From: Oscillospiraceae bacterium
GTDB taxonomy: Bacteria; Bacillota; Clostridia; Oscillospirales; Acutalibacteraceae
Assembly: GCA_022508785.1 (NCBI GenBank)
Contig: JAFLUN010000005.1
Coordinates: 1-32,523, forward strand
Length of the DNA stretch: 32,523 nucleotides
Direction: 5' to 3'
Shown: positions 20,022-29,100 of the stretch, piece by piece
How positions within the stretch are numbered: position 1 is the first letter of the stretch
How the letters are laid out: every line of letters begins with the position of its first letter
Program-made: the position numbers and the translations under genes
The notes under the pieces: generated by a model
What the model saw: only the letters and a program-made list of their open reading frames with translations
Told to the model about the DNA's origin: nothing
Databases searched by the model: none

Positions 20022-20732
20022 TTATTCGCCGAAAATTCTGTGCATCATTTCTTTGTATGCATCTTCAACTCCGCCTAAATCTCTGCGGAAACGGTCCTTG
20101 TCAAGCTTTTCGTTTGTTTCCGCATCCCAGAAGCGGCAGGTATCGGGTGAAATTTCATCAGCAAGAACGATTGTTCCGTCTGAAGTTTTACCGAACTCAA
20201 GCTTAAAGTCAACAAGCTTAACGCCAAGACCGATAAAGTAATCCTTGAGAACCTCGTTTACCGTAAATGCCATTGACTTGATTGTGTCAATTTCTTCTTT
20301 AGTAGCAAGCCCGAGGGCGAGAGCGTGATAAGAGTTCATAAGCGGATCGTGAAGATCGTCATTTTTATATGAAAACTCAATTGTAGGCTCTGCGAATACT
20401 ATTCCCTCTTCAACGCCGAAGCGCTTTGCAAATGAGCCTGCAGAAATATTTCTTATAATTACTTCAAGAGGAACGATTGAAACCTTTTTAACGACTGTTT
20501 CGTTGTCGTTAAGCTCCTCAACAAAATGAGTTTTAATACCTTTTTTCTCAAGAATCTGCATAAGGTAATTTGACATACGGTTGTTAATAGCACCCTTGCC
20601 TACAATAGTGCCTTTTTTAAGACCGTCAAATGCAGTAGCATCATCCTTGTAAGAAACAATTACCAAATCAGGGTTTTCAGTAGCATATACCTTCTTTGCT
20701 TTTCCTTCGTAAAGTTGAACTGTCTTTTCCAT
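20022..20732 (-). CDS. purC: Phosphoribosylaminoimidazole-succinocarboxamide synthase
   Basis: [32 protein letters not shown]-type motif, [15 protein letters not shown]. Confidence 0.97.
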   Translation of the reverse strand: MEKTVQLYEGKAKKVYATENPDLVIVSYKDDATAFDGLKKGTIVGKGAINNRMSNYLMQILEKKGIKTHFVEELNDNETVVKKVSIVPLEVIIRNISAGSFAKRFGVEEGIVFAEPTIEFSYKNDDLHDPLMNSYHALALGLATKEEIDTIKSMAFTVNEVLKDYFIGLGVKLVDFKLEFGKTSDGTIVLADEISPDTCRFWDAETNEKLDKDRFRRDLGGVEDAYKEMMHRIFGE

Positions 20733-20757
20733 AATTAAAACTCCTTATATTTTTTTA

Positions 20758-21252
20758 TTATTTATTAAATTCAGCGCAGATTTTAGCATCCTTAGCCAAA
20801 ACTGCTTTTTTGTTTTCTTCACGCATTGCTATAAGTTTTTCCGCCAATTTTTCATCGGAAATCGCAAGCATTTGTGCCGCAAGAAGAGCCGCATTTCCGC
20901 CGCCGTTAATGGCTACCGTTGCAACGGGAATACCTGTGGGCATCTGAACAGTTGAAAGAAGAGCATCCATACCGTCAAGAGCAGAAGATTTGCAGGGAAT
21001 GCCTATTACGGGAAGGGTTGTATTTGCGGCAACTGCGCCTGCAAGGTGAGCTGCCATACCTGCTGCGGCAATAATTACTCCGTAGCCGTTTTCCTTAGCA
21101 GATTTTGCAAATGCTGCTGCCTCTTCAGGTGTACGGTGAGCCGAATAAACATGAACCGTATACTCAATTTCAAGAGAATTAAGCATATCTACACACTTTT
21201 GAATAATTGGCAAATCACTGTCACTGCCCATAATAATTCCGACTTTTTTCAT
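20758..21252 (-). CDS. purE: N5-carboxyaminoimidazole ribonucleotide mutase / AIR carboxylase catalytic subunit
   Basis: MKKVGIIMGSDSDLP, SAHRTPE, GMAAHL, QMPTGIPVATVAI; ATG at 21252 preceded by AAGGAGGA, shorter than the ORF track. Confidence 0.96.
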   Translation of the reverse strand: MKKVGIIMGSDSDLPIIQKCVDMLNSLEIEYTVHVYSAHRTPEEAAAFAKSAKENGYGVIIAAAGMAAHLAGAVAANTTLPVIGIPCKSSALDGMDALLSTVQMPTGIPVATVAINGGGNAALLAAQMLAISDEKLAEKLIAMREENKKAVLAKDAKICAEFNK

Positions 21253-21265
21253 AATAATCCTCCTT

Positions 21266-21311
21266 AAAAAAACAAAAAGACACACTTGAACCTTGAAGTA
21301 GGTTAAATGTG
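21266..21311 (-). terminator. Intrinsic terminator (riboswitch expression platform) upstream of purE
   Basis: RNA CACAUUUAACCU-acuuca-AGGUUCAAGUGUG (one bulge, one G-U) followed by UCUUUUUGUUUUUUU, ending just before AAGGAGG. Confidence 0.8.
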
Positions 21312-21383
21312 CCCAGACGGTCGGCTAAAGTAAAAAGTCCTTGCTCCTCTGTGGTGCTCCACATTCTTCCGTCAGTCGCAAAG
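21311..21383 (-). ncRNA. ZTP riboswitch (pfl motif)
   Basis: Minus strand GCGACUGACGGAAGAAUGUGGAGCACCACAGAGGAGCAAGGA...UUUAGCCGACCGUCUGGGCA; matches the pfl core layout (CUGrCGG ... GUGG-CCAC hairpin ... GGAGC ... GCCGnCCGyCUGGGC) with the GACGG/CCGUC pair compensated; located in the 5' leader of purE. Confidence 0.87.
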
Positions 21384-21410
21384 AACCAACCTTTTTTATC
21401 GAAAAAATTA

Positions 21411-21477
21411 TATCATAAATTCATTATACAAAGCATAATGTACGGCGTAGCCGATGGCAAAGCCCCAATTTATGATA
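21411..21477. repeat. 67-bp inverted-repeat, cloverleaf-like element (possible MITE/REP-like sequence)
   Basis: Perfect 11-bp terminal arms TATCATAAATT / AATTTATGATA enclosing three sub-hairpins CATTAT...ATAATG, CGGCgtaGCCG and GGCaaaGCC. Confidence 0.65.
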
Positions 21478-21531
21478 CAATGTTCTCAGAAACATACAAA
21501 ATCTTTGATTTTGCTTGTGTTTCGTGAGGTT

Positions 21532-21561
21532 ATTATACCATAAGATAAAAGAAATAGTCAA
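21532..21561 (-). promoter_or_regulatory. Putative sigma-A promoter of the purine operon (TTGACT-N18-TATAAT)
   Basis: Minus strand -35 TTGACT 21556-21561, 18-nt spacer, -10 TATAAT 21532-21537. Confidence 0.75.
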
Positions 21562-21711
21562 GGATTTTGACTGTTTTAAAGGGTGTTTACTTTCATAATT
21601 TTAACAGTATTTTTATGTAAGATTTTGTACGTTTTTGTTATATAAATGAAAGCAGTAAAACTACTATGCAAAACCCTGATGCAACAAAAAAATTGCCGTT
21701 GTAAAAGAAAC

Positions 21712-21750
21712 GAAAAATCATAATCACCTCAACAGAAGCGATTATGATTT
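21712..21750 (-). terminator. Intrinsic terminator of the pyrimidine operon
   Basis: Perfect 11-bp stem AAATCATAATC / GATTATGATTT followed on the minus strand by TTTTTCGTTTCTTTT. Confidence 0.75.
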
Positions 21751-21767
21751 AAAAATTTATTTTGCTT

Positions 21768-22184
21768 TTATTTTGCTTTTGTTTCGCAATAAAGACAACG
21801 GTATTCCTTATTACTCTTATCAGCAAGTTTGAAAATATGGTCAAGCTCTTGCTCGCAAGATGTAATACACCTTGGATTTTTGCATTTAATAACGTTAACA
21901 AGCGTTTCGGGCATATCTATTGACAGCTTCTCCACAAGCTCGCCGTTTTTGATAACGTTTACGGTAGCAGTCGGGTCAACATAACCGATAACATCAAGAT
22001 TTAAGTCAATGTCTGCATCAATCTTGATAATATCTTTTTTACCCATTTTCTTGCTTTGAACGTTTTTGATAATTGCGACAGAAACATCATGTTCGTCAAG
22101 CTTTAAAAGATCATAAAGCTTCATACCGGAGCCTGCTTCAATGTGGTCAATGACAAATCCGTTTTGAATTGAATCTATATTCAT
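21768..22184 (-). CDS. pyrI: Aspartate carbamoyltransferase regulatory subunit
   Basis: [19 protein letters not shown]-terminal zinc ligands CKNPRC...YRCLYC; follows pyrB. Confidence 0.93.
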   Translation of the reverse strand: MNIDSIQNGFVIDHIEAGSGMKLYDLLKLDEHDVSVAIIKNVQSKKMGKKDIIKIDADIDLNLDVIGYVDPTATVNVIKNGELVEKLSIDMPETLVNVIKCKNPRCITSCEQELDHIFKLADKSNKEYRCLYCETKAK

Positions 22185-23104
22185 ATTGTGCCTGCCTCCT
22201 TCAAAAGCTTAATGATAAGCGCCATACGCATATATTTTCCGTTTAGCACCTGTTTAAAATAGCACGCTCGCGGGTCTTCGTCAATTGCAACGCTGATTTC
22301 ATTCACCCTCGGAAGCGGGTGCATTATTGACAAATCAGCCTTTGCGTTTTTAAGCTTGTCCGGAGTTAAAATGTAGCTGTCCTTTAGTCTTAAATAATCT
22401 TCTTCATTAAAGAAGCGCTCACGCTGAACTCTTGTCATATAAAGAATATCAAGCTCAGGTAAAGAACCTTCAAGATCAGTTGTCTGAACATAAGGAATAT
22501 TTTTTGATTTTATTGAATCCCTCTTAACATAGCTCGGAAGCTTTAACTCCTCAGGTGAAATAAGAACAAATTTAATTTTGTTATATCTTGAAAGCGCATT
22601 TATAAGCGAGTGAACAGTTCTGCCGAATTTAAGATCACCGCAAAGTCCTATTGTCAAATTATCAAATCTGCCTTTTTCACGGTAAATTGTAAGCAAATCG
22701 GCAAGGGTCTGCGTTGGGTGGCAATGACCGCCGTCCCCTGCGTTTATGACTGGAATAGACGCCGCCTTTGCCGCAACATATGCCGCTCCCTCTTTCGGGT
22801 GGCGCATTGCGATAATATCGGCATAACAGCTTACTGTTTTGGCGGTATCTGCCACGCTTTCACCCTTTGATGCAGATGAGGACATTGCGTCTGTCATAGA
22901 AATAACATTGCCGCCAAGCTCATACATTGCCGCTTCAAAGCTCATTCGGGTCCTTGTTGACGGCTCAAAGAAAAGCGTGGCTAACTTTTTGCCGTGACAA
23001 ATTTCTGAGTACCTTTTAGGGTTATCAATAATGTCTATTGCTGTTTTAATAAGCCCGTCTAACTCTTCGGTAGTAAGGTCAACTATATCAATGACACTTC
23101 TCAT
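22181..23104 (-). CDS. pyrB: Aspartate carbamoyltransferase catalytic subunit
   Basis: [38 protein letters not shown]; start could be ATG 23104 or GTG 23134 (neither has a clear Shine-Dalgarno). Confidence 0.96.
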   Translation of the reverse strand: MRSVIDIVDLTTEELDGLIKTAIDIIDNPKRYSEICHGKKLATLFFEPSTRTRMSFEAAMYELGGNVISMTDAMSSSASKGESVADTAKTVSCYADIIAMRHPKEGAAYVAAKAASIPVINAGDGGHCHPTQTLADLLTIYREKGRFDNLTIGLCGDLKFGRTVHSLINALSRYNKIKFVLISPEELKLPSYVKRDSIKSKNIPYVQTTDLEGSLPELDILYMTRVQRERFFNEEDYLRLKDSYILTPDKLKNAKADLSIMHPLPRVNEISVAIDEDPRACYFKQVLNGKYMRMALIIKLLKEAGTI

Positions 23105-23117
23105 TTTTATCGCACAG

Positions 23118-23173
23118 CGATACCACAGTCGCACAAAAAGCCATAGAAAAACAGCTTTTCGTGCACGGTATCG
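23118..23173 (-). other. Intercistronic stem-loop between pyrE and pyrB
   Basis: CGATACC...GCACGAAAAGC-loop-GCTTTTTGTGC...GGTATCG; two nested inverted repeats (7 bp and 11 bp with one G-U). Confidence 0.6.
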
Positions 23174-23196
23174 TTCCTTTCGTTGTATTTTTCAAA

Positions 23197-23835
23197 CTAT
23201 TCCCCTATCCAGCTTTCATCTGACGGGTTATTTCTGAAAGCTATCAATCTCTTAATATCTTCAGCCTTTATATAACCCTCCTGTGCCGCAACCTCTGCAA
23301 TGCAGTCAAAGTTTGTCAGTGAAACATTTTTAACATTGGCCTCTTTCAGTCTGTCAAGACCTTTTTGCATACCGTAAGTGAAAATTGAAACAACACCGAG
23401 AACTTCTGCGCCTGCATCACGCAAAACATTAACTACTTCAATTACACTGCCGCCTGTTGAAATAAGGTCTTCAACAACTACAACCTTCTGGCCCTTTTCA
23501 AGCTTACCTTCAATTTGGTTCTGTCTGCCGTGGTCTTTAGCGCCTGAACGAACATAACCCATTGGCATACCGAGTAAATGCGCTGTTATTGCGGCGTGGG
23601 CAATACCTGCAGTTGAAGTACCCATAAGAACCTCTGCATCGGGATAATTCTCTTTGATAAGCTGAGCAAGTCCTTGTTCAACGTCTGTGCGAACCTCAGG
23701 TGCAGTAAGAGTTAATCTGTTGTCACAGTAAACGGGACTTTTTATTCCGCTCGCCCAAGTAAAAGGCTCTTCCGGGCGAAAGAAAACTGCTTTAATTTTA
23801 AGTAAGTCTTGTGCTATTAGATTTTTAAGCTCCAT
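23197..23835 (-). CDS. pyrE: Orotate phosphoribosyltransferase
   Basis: FTWASGIKSPVYCDNR, VLMGTSTAGIAHAA, VVVVEDLISTGGS. Confidence 0.97.
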   Translation of the reverse strand: MELKNLIAQDLLKIKAVFFRPEEPFTWASGIKSPVYCDNRLTLTAPEVRTDVEQGLAQLIKENYPDAEVLMGTSTAGIAHAAITAHLLGMPMGYVRSGAKDHGRQNQIEGKLEKGQKVVVVEDLISTGGSVIEVVNVLRDAGAEVLGVVSIFTYGMQKGLDRLKEANVKNVSLTNFDCIAEVAAQEGYIKAEDIKRLIAFRNNPSDESWIGE

Positions 23836-23853
23836 AGTATTCTCTCCTTAAAT

Positions 23854-24552
23854 TTAATCTACAAATTCTGCAACACATCTGTTATATGCGGCTACGGGGT
23901 CCTCTGCAGCAGTAATTGGTCTGCCGACTACAATATAATCCGAGCCAATCTTTTTGGCTTCCGCAGGTGTCATAACCCGTTTTTGGTCGCCGATGTCGCC
24001 GTCAGCAAAGCGTACGCCGGGTGTAACTGTAAGAAAATCTTTTCCGCAAGTATCATGCACCTTCTGTGCTTCAAGGGGTGAGCAAACAACGCCGTCGAGC
24101 CCTGCCTTTTTGGCATTTTCTGCATAGTGCATAACTACTTTATCAATAGGCTCGTGAATCAGCAAATCGTTTTCCATAGATTCCTGGTCGGTTGAAGTGA
24201 GCTGAGTAACTGCTATCAGAAGAGGTCTTGTACCGTCCTCTCTTGTTAATCCTTCGAGAGCCGCTTCCATCATTCGCACCGTGCCGCCTGCGTGAAGATT
24301 TGTGATATCAACATCCAAGTTTGAAAGCACGGACATTGATTTTTTTACTGTATTGGGAATATCGTGAAGCTTTAAATCGAGGAATATTTTATGACCTCTT
24401 TTTTTAATCTCTTTTACGATTTGAGGACCCTCAGCATAGAAAAGCTCCATACCTATTTTCACAAAGGGCTTACGCTCTGTAAACAAATCAAGAAATTCAT
24501 AAGTCTTTTCTGCACTTGCAAAGTCGCAGGCAACGATTACATCCTTACCCAT
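23854..24552 (-). CDS. pyrF: Orotidine 5'-phosphate decarboxylase
   Basis: VACDFASAEKTYEFL, IFLDLKLHDIPNTV, VTPGVRFADGDIGDQKRV. Confidence 0.96.
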   Translation of the reverse strand: MGKDVIVACDFASAEKTYEFLDLFTERKPFVKIGMELFYAEGPQIVKEIKKRGHKIFLDLKLHDIPNTVKKSMSVLSNLDVDITNLHAGGTVRMMEAALEGLTREDGTRPLLIAVTQLTSTDQESMENDLLIHEPIDKVVMHYAENAKKAGLDGVVCSPLEAQKVHDTCGKDFLTVTPGVRFADGDIGDQKRVMTPAEAKKIGSDYIVVGRPITAAEDPVAAYNRCVAEFVD

Positions 24553-25463
24553 TATTCTACCACTCCTATTATATCTTTAATTTCATTTATCTTATACCTG
24601 TCTAAAGTGCTCGGTAGCTCGTTTATAATGTCACGGCAGGCAAAGGGATTTACAAGGTTTGCGGCGCCGATTTCAACAGCAGTCGCCCCTGCCATCATCA
24701 TTTCAATAACATCTTCGGCAGTTGAAACACCGCCCATTCCAATAACGGGAATTTTCACAGCCTTTGACACCTGATAAACCATTCTTACGGCTACGGGGAA
24801 AATTGCAGGGCCTGAAAATCCGCCCATTTTATTCTTAATAATGGGTATTCTTCTGTTAAGGTCAATTCTCATACCGAGCATTGTGTTAATAAGGCTTATT
24901 CCGTCTGCTCCTGCAACCTCACACGCCTTTGCAATTGATACAATATCGGTAACATTTGGTGAAAGCTTAACTATTACAGGCTTAGTTGTAACGGCTTTTA
25001 CGGCTCTCGTAATCTCTGCGGCGGCTTTTGGGTCTGTTCCGAAGCTCATTCCGCCGCCGTGAACATTAGGACAGCTAACATTTACCTCAAACCATCCGAT
25101 TTGCTTTTCTGGGTCTAATTTTTCACAAGTATGCGCATAATCGTCAACGGAAAAGCCGCTAACGTTCGCCATTACAGGCTTGCTAAAGCATTTTTTCAGC
25201 TTTGGAAGCTCATTGGAAATCACTTTCTCCACTCCGGGATTTTGAAGACCAACCGCATTTATCATACCTGCAGTACACTCAGCAATTCTCGGCGTAGGAT
25301 TGCCGAAACGGCCTTCTTTAGTCGTTCCTTTAAAAGAAAAAGTACCTAAGCAATTTATATCATATAGTTCGGCAAATTCATAGCCAAAGCCAAAGGTGCC
25401 CGATGCAGGAATTACGGGATTGTCAAGCTCTATTCCGCAAAGATTTACGCTCAGTCTTCCCAT
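24552..25463 (-). CDS. pyrD: Dihydroorotate dehydrogenase, NAD-linked catalytic subunit (class 1B)
   Basis: VNLCGIELDNPVIPASGTFGFG, EVNVSCPNVHGGG, VKLSPNVTDI, GMGGVSTAEDVIEM; partner pyrK adjacent. Confidence 0.96.
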   Translation of the reverse strand: MGRLSVNLCGIELDNPVIPASGTFGFGYEFAELYDINCLGTFSFKGTTKEGRFGNPTPRIAECTAGMINAVGLQNPGVEKVISNELPKLKKCFSKPVMANVSGFSVDDYAHTCEKLDPEKQIGWFEVNVSCPNVHGGGMSFGTDPKAAAEITRAVKAVTTKPVIVKLSPNVTDIVSIAKACEVAGADGISLINTMLGMRIDLNRRIPIIKNKMGGFSGPAIFPVAVRMVYQVSKAVKIPVIGMGGVSTAEDVIEMMMAGATAVEIGAANLVNPFACRDIINELPSTLDRYKINEIKDIIGVVE

Positions 25464-26185
25464 AAAATTTCCTCCTTTTTAAGCACGGGACCGTCCTTGC
25501 AAATTCTTTTATAACCTGTTACCGTTTTGCAACTGCAACCCATACAAGCGCCGAAGCCGCATCCCATTCTTTCTTCAAAGCTAAATTGACCTGATGTTTT
25601 AGTTGCTTTGTAAACTGCTTTAAGCATTGGCTCAGGACCGCAGCAGAAGAAATATGAGTAATCCGAAGGCAGCGCATCGGTCACGAAACCTTTTGTGCCG
25701 TAGCTGCCGTCAACAGTTGTTACTTCTACCTCACAGCCAAGTGCTTTAAATTCATTTTCATAAAAAACTTCCGACTTTGTATTAAAGCCGAGAATTACTG
25801 ATACGCTTTTCCCCTGCTCTTTTAATTCCTTTGCAAGCATATACATGGGCGGGACGCCTACGCCGCCGCCGATAAGCAACGGCTTTTCACCGCTAAGAGA
25901 AATATCATATCCGTTTCCAAGGCCTGTAAGAACATCAAGAATTTGTCCTTCGGGCATTTTACTCATAATTTCGGTGCCTTTGCCGACCGCTTTATAAATT
26001 ATTGTAAGCGTGTTTTCCTCTCTGTCACAAACAGATATGGGTCTGCGCAAGAAAAGACCGTCAATTTTTATATTTACAAACTGACCGGGCGCTGTAATAT
26101 GGGAACAGTCGCCCGTCAAAGTCATTTTGTAAACATTACTTGTCAAGGGAGTATTTTCTTTTACCGAAAATAAAACTTGTTTCAT
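25451..26185 (-). CDS. pyrK: Dihydroorotate dehydrogenase electron-transfer subunit
   Basis: FAD motif LFLRRPISVCD, ERMGCGFGACMGCSCKT iron-sulfur ligands; start probably MKQVLFSVKEN at 26185. Confidence 0.94.
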   Translation of the reverse strand: MKQVLFSVKENTPLTSNVYKMTLTGDCSHITAPGQFVNIKIDGLFLRRPISVCDREENTLTIIYKAVGKGTEIMSKMPEGQILDVLTGLGNGYDISLSGEKPLLIGGGVGVPPMYMLAKELKEQGKSVSVILGFNTKSEVFYENEFKALGCEVEVTTVDGSYGTKGFVTDALPSDYSYFFCCGPEPMLKAVYKATKTSGQFSFEERMGCGFGACMGCSCKTVTGYKRICKDGPVLKKEEILWED

Positions 26186-26198
26186 ATATACCTCAAAA

Positions 26199-29100
26199 TC
26201 AAGCGTCGATAGTTGAAATTGTGAGAGTTGTTTCTTCAAGAACATCAAGAAGAACTCTTACCGTGTCAAGTGAAGTAAATATTGTTACATTGTTTTCAGT
26301 TGCGGCAGTACGGATTTCAATACCGTCCTCATAATGAACCCCTGAAAGAATTGCTCTTGTGTTTATAACATAACTTACATAGCCCGCACGGATTGATTCA
26401 AGAATTTCATCACTGCCCTCGCTGATTTTACCGCGAACACGTGTTCTTATTCCGTTTTGTTTGAGCACTGCGGCAGTACCGCTTGTAGCTTCAATGTTAA
26501 AGCCCATATTATAAAATCTTCTGATAAGCGGAATTGCCTCTTCTTTGTCTTCGTCTGCAAGAGTTACAAGAACCGTACCGTAGTTTTGAAGGTTCATTCC
26601 CGAAGCGGTAAGAGCCTTGAACATTGCTCTGTGAAGTTTGTCGTCATAACCTATTGCTTCGCCTGTTGATTTCATTTCAGGAGAAAGGTAAGCGTCAAGT
26701 CCCTTTATCTTGTTGAATGAGAATACGGGAACCTTTACGTAATAACGCTTCTTTTCCTGCGGATAAAGCTCGAATATGCCCTGTTCTTTAAGGCTCTTTC
26801 CTAAAATTACCTCTGTTGCAATGTCAGCAAGGGAATAGCCTGTTGCTTTTGAAAGGAAAGGAACCGTTCTTGAAGAACGCGGATTTACCTCGATAATATA
26901 TACATTTTCGTTTGCGTCAACAATAAACTGAATATTGTAAAGACCGATTATACCGATACCAAGACCTAATTTCTTAGCGTATTGAAGAATAATTCCCTTA
27001 ACCTTGTCGGAAATTGAGAATGTGGGATAAACGCTTATTGAGTCACCTGAGTGAACGCCTGTTCGCTCCACCAGTTCCATAATTCCCGGTACAAATACAT
27101 CCCTACCGTCGCAAATAGCGTCAACCTCGACCTCTTTACCCTGAATATACTTGTCAACAAGAACGGGCTTGTCTTCGTCAATTTCAACGGCTGTTTTAAG
27201 GTAATGCTTTAAATGCTCGTCCTTAGAAACTATTTGCATAGCTCTGCCGCCGAGAACGAAGGACGGACGAACGAGAACGGGGTAGCCAATTTCGTTTGCG
27301 GCTTTAAGTCCGTCTTCAATATTTGTAACTGCCTGACCTTTAGGCTGAGGAATGTTGAGGTCTTTAAGTATTTTTTCAAAGCTGTCACGGTTCTCAGCTT
27401 TCTCAATAGCTTCGCAGTCCGTGCCTATAATTTTAACTCCTCTGTCCATAAGAGGCTGAGCAAGGTTAATTGCAGTCTGACCGCCCAAGGATGCGATAAC
27501 GCCTTCGGGCTGTTCAAAGTCAACTATTGCCATAACATCTTCGGGAGTTAAAGGCTCAAAATAAAGCTTATCGGCAGTTGTGTAGTCGGTTGAAACTGTT
27601 TCGGGGTTGTTGTTGATGATTATTGCTTCGTAACCTGCACGCTTAATCGTTTGAACTGCGTGAACGGTTGAATAGTCAAACTCAACACCCTGACCTATAC
27701 GGATAGGACCGGCGCCTAAAACAACAATTTTCTTTTTGTCAGTAAGTCTTGACTGGTTTTTACCTGTGTATGATGAGTAAAGATAAGCGATATATTTGCC
27801 CGTATGAAGAGTATCAACCATTTTAAATATGGGAGTGATACCGTTATCTTTTCTCATTTTATAAACATCTGTTTCTTTAACATTCCATACATTTGAAATA
27901 AATTTATCTGAGAAGCCGAGAATTTTTGCTTCCTTAAGAACATCTACATTATTTACATTTGCTTTAATCTTTTCTTCCATATCAACAATTTTCTTGTATG
28001 ATTCAAGGAAGAGCTCGGTAATCATCGTAACTTCGTGAAGGGTTTCGATGCTTGTACCTCTGCGGAGGAGCTCAAAGATAGCATATACGTTATCATCTTT
28101 AAACTCCTTAACATATTCAAGAAGCTCACTGTCTGTAAACTCATCAAATTTAGCAAGATGGAAATGGCAAACGCCCGTTTCCAGAGAACGAACTGATTTT
28201 AACATACACTCTTCAAGAGTTGAGCCTATACCCATTACCTCACCCGTTGCCTTCATCTGTGTGCCGAGCGTGTTGGGAGCATCAGCAAATTTGTCAAAGG
28301 GGAAACGTGGGAATTTAGCCACAATGTAATCAAGGCTCGGTTCAATGGCAGCAGTTCCGCCTGCAACGGGAATGTCCTCAAGAGCCATACCCATAGCAAT
28401 TTTTGCCGTAACTCTTGCTATCGGGTAACCGCTTGCCTTTGATGCCAATGCAGAAGAACGGGAAACTCTGGGGTTAACTTCTATAAGGAAATATTCACTT
28501 GAATTGGGATTAAGCGCAAACTGAACATTACAGCCGCCCTCAATTTTAAGCTCACGAATAATTTTAATTGCGCTGTCGTTAAGCATTTTAAGGTCATGGT
28601 CATTAAGTGAGAGAATTGGGGCTACAACTATTGAGTCGCCTGTATGAACACCTACGGGGTCAATATTTTCCATACCACAAATTGTAATAGCATGGTCATT
28701 TGAGTCACGCATTACCTCAAACTCGATTTCTTTGTACCCCTTAACGCTCTTTTCAATAAGAACCTGGTGAACGGGTGAAAGCTTAAATGCGTTCATTCCG
28801 ATAGAAACAAGTTCTTCTTCATTGTTTGCAAATCCGCCGCCGGTACCGCCCAAAGTAAATGCAGGGCGAAGAACTACCGGGTAACCTATTCTTTCAGCGG
28901 CCGCCTTAGCTTCCTCAATGCTGTATGTAATCTCAGACGGAATAACGGGCTCGCCTATTGATTCGCACATTTCTTTGAACAGTTCTCTGTCCTCTGCTCT
29001 TTCAATGCTTTCGCTTGAAGTGCCGAGAAGCTTTGTGCCGCATTCTTTGAGAATGCCTTTCTTTTCAAGCTGCATTGCAAGGTTAAGACCTGTCTGACCG

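Noticed and set aside
21309-21527. 72-aa + strand ORF over the purE leader
   Set aside because: Antisense to the riboswitch, cloverleaf element and leader; composition explained by those RNA structures.
21253-21540. 6S RNA or other housekeeping ncRNA in the purE upstream region
   Set aside because: Core matches the pfl/ZTP layout followed by an expression-platform terminator, which explains it better.
21646-21723. Possible small ORF (+) MKAVKLLCKTLMQQKNCRCKRNEKS
   Set aside because: No Shine-Dalgarno, ends within the pyr-operon terminator; no supporting evidence for translation.
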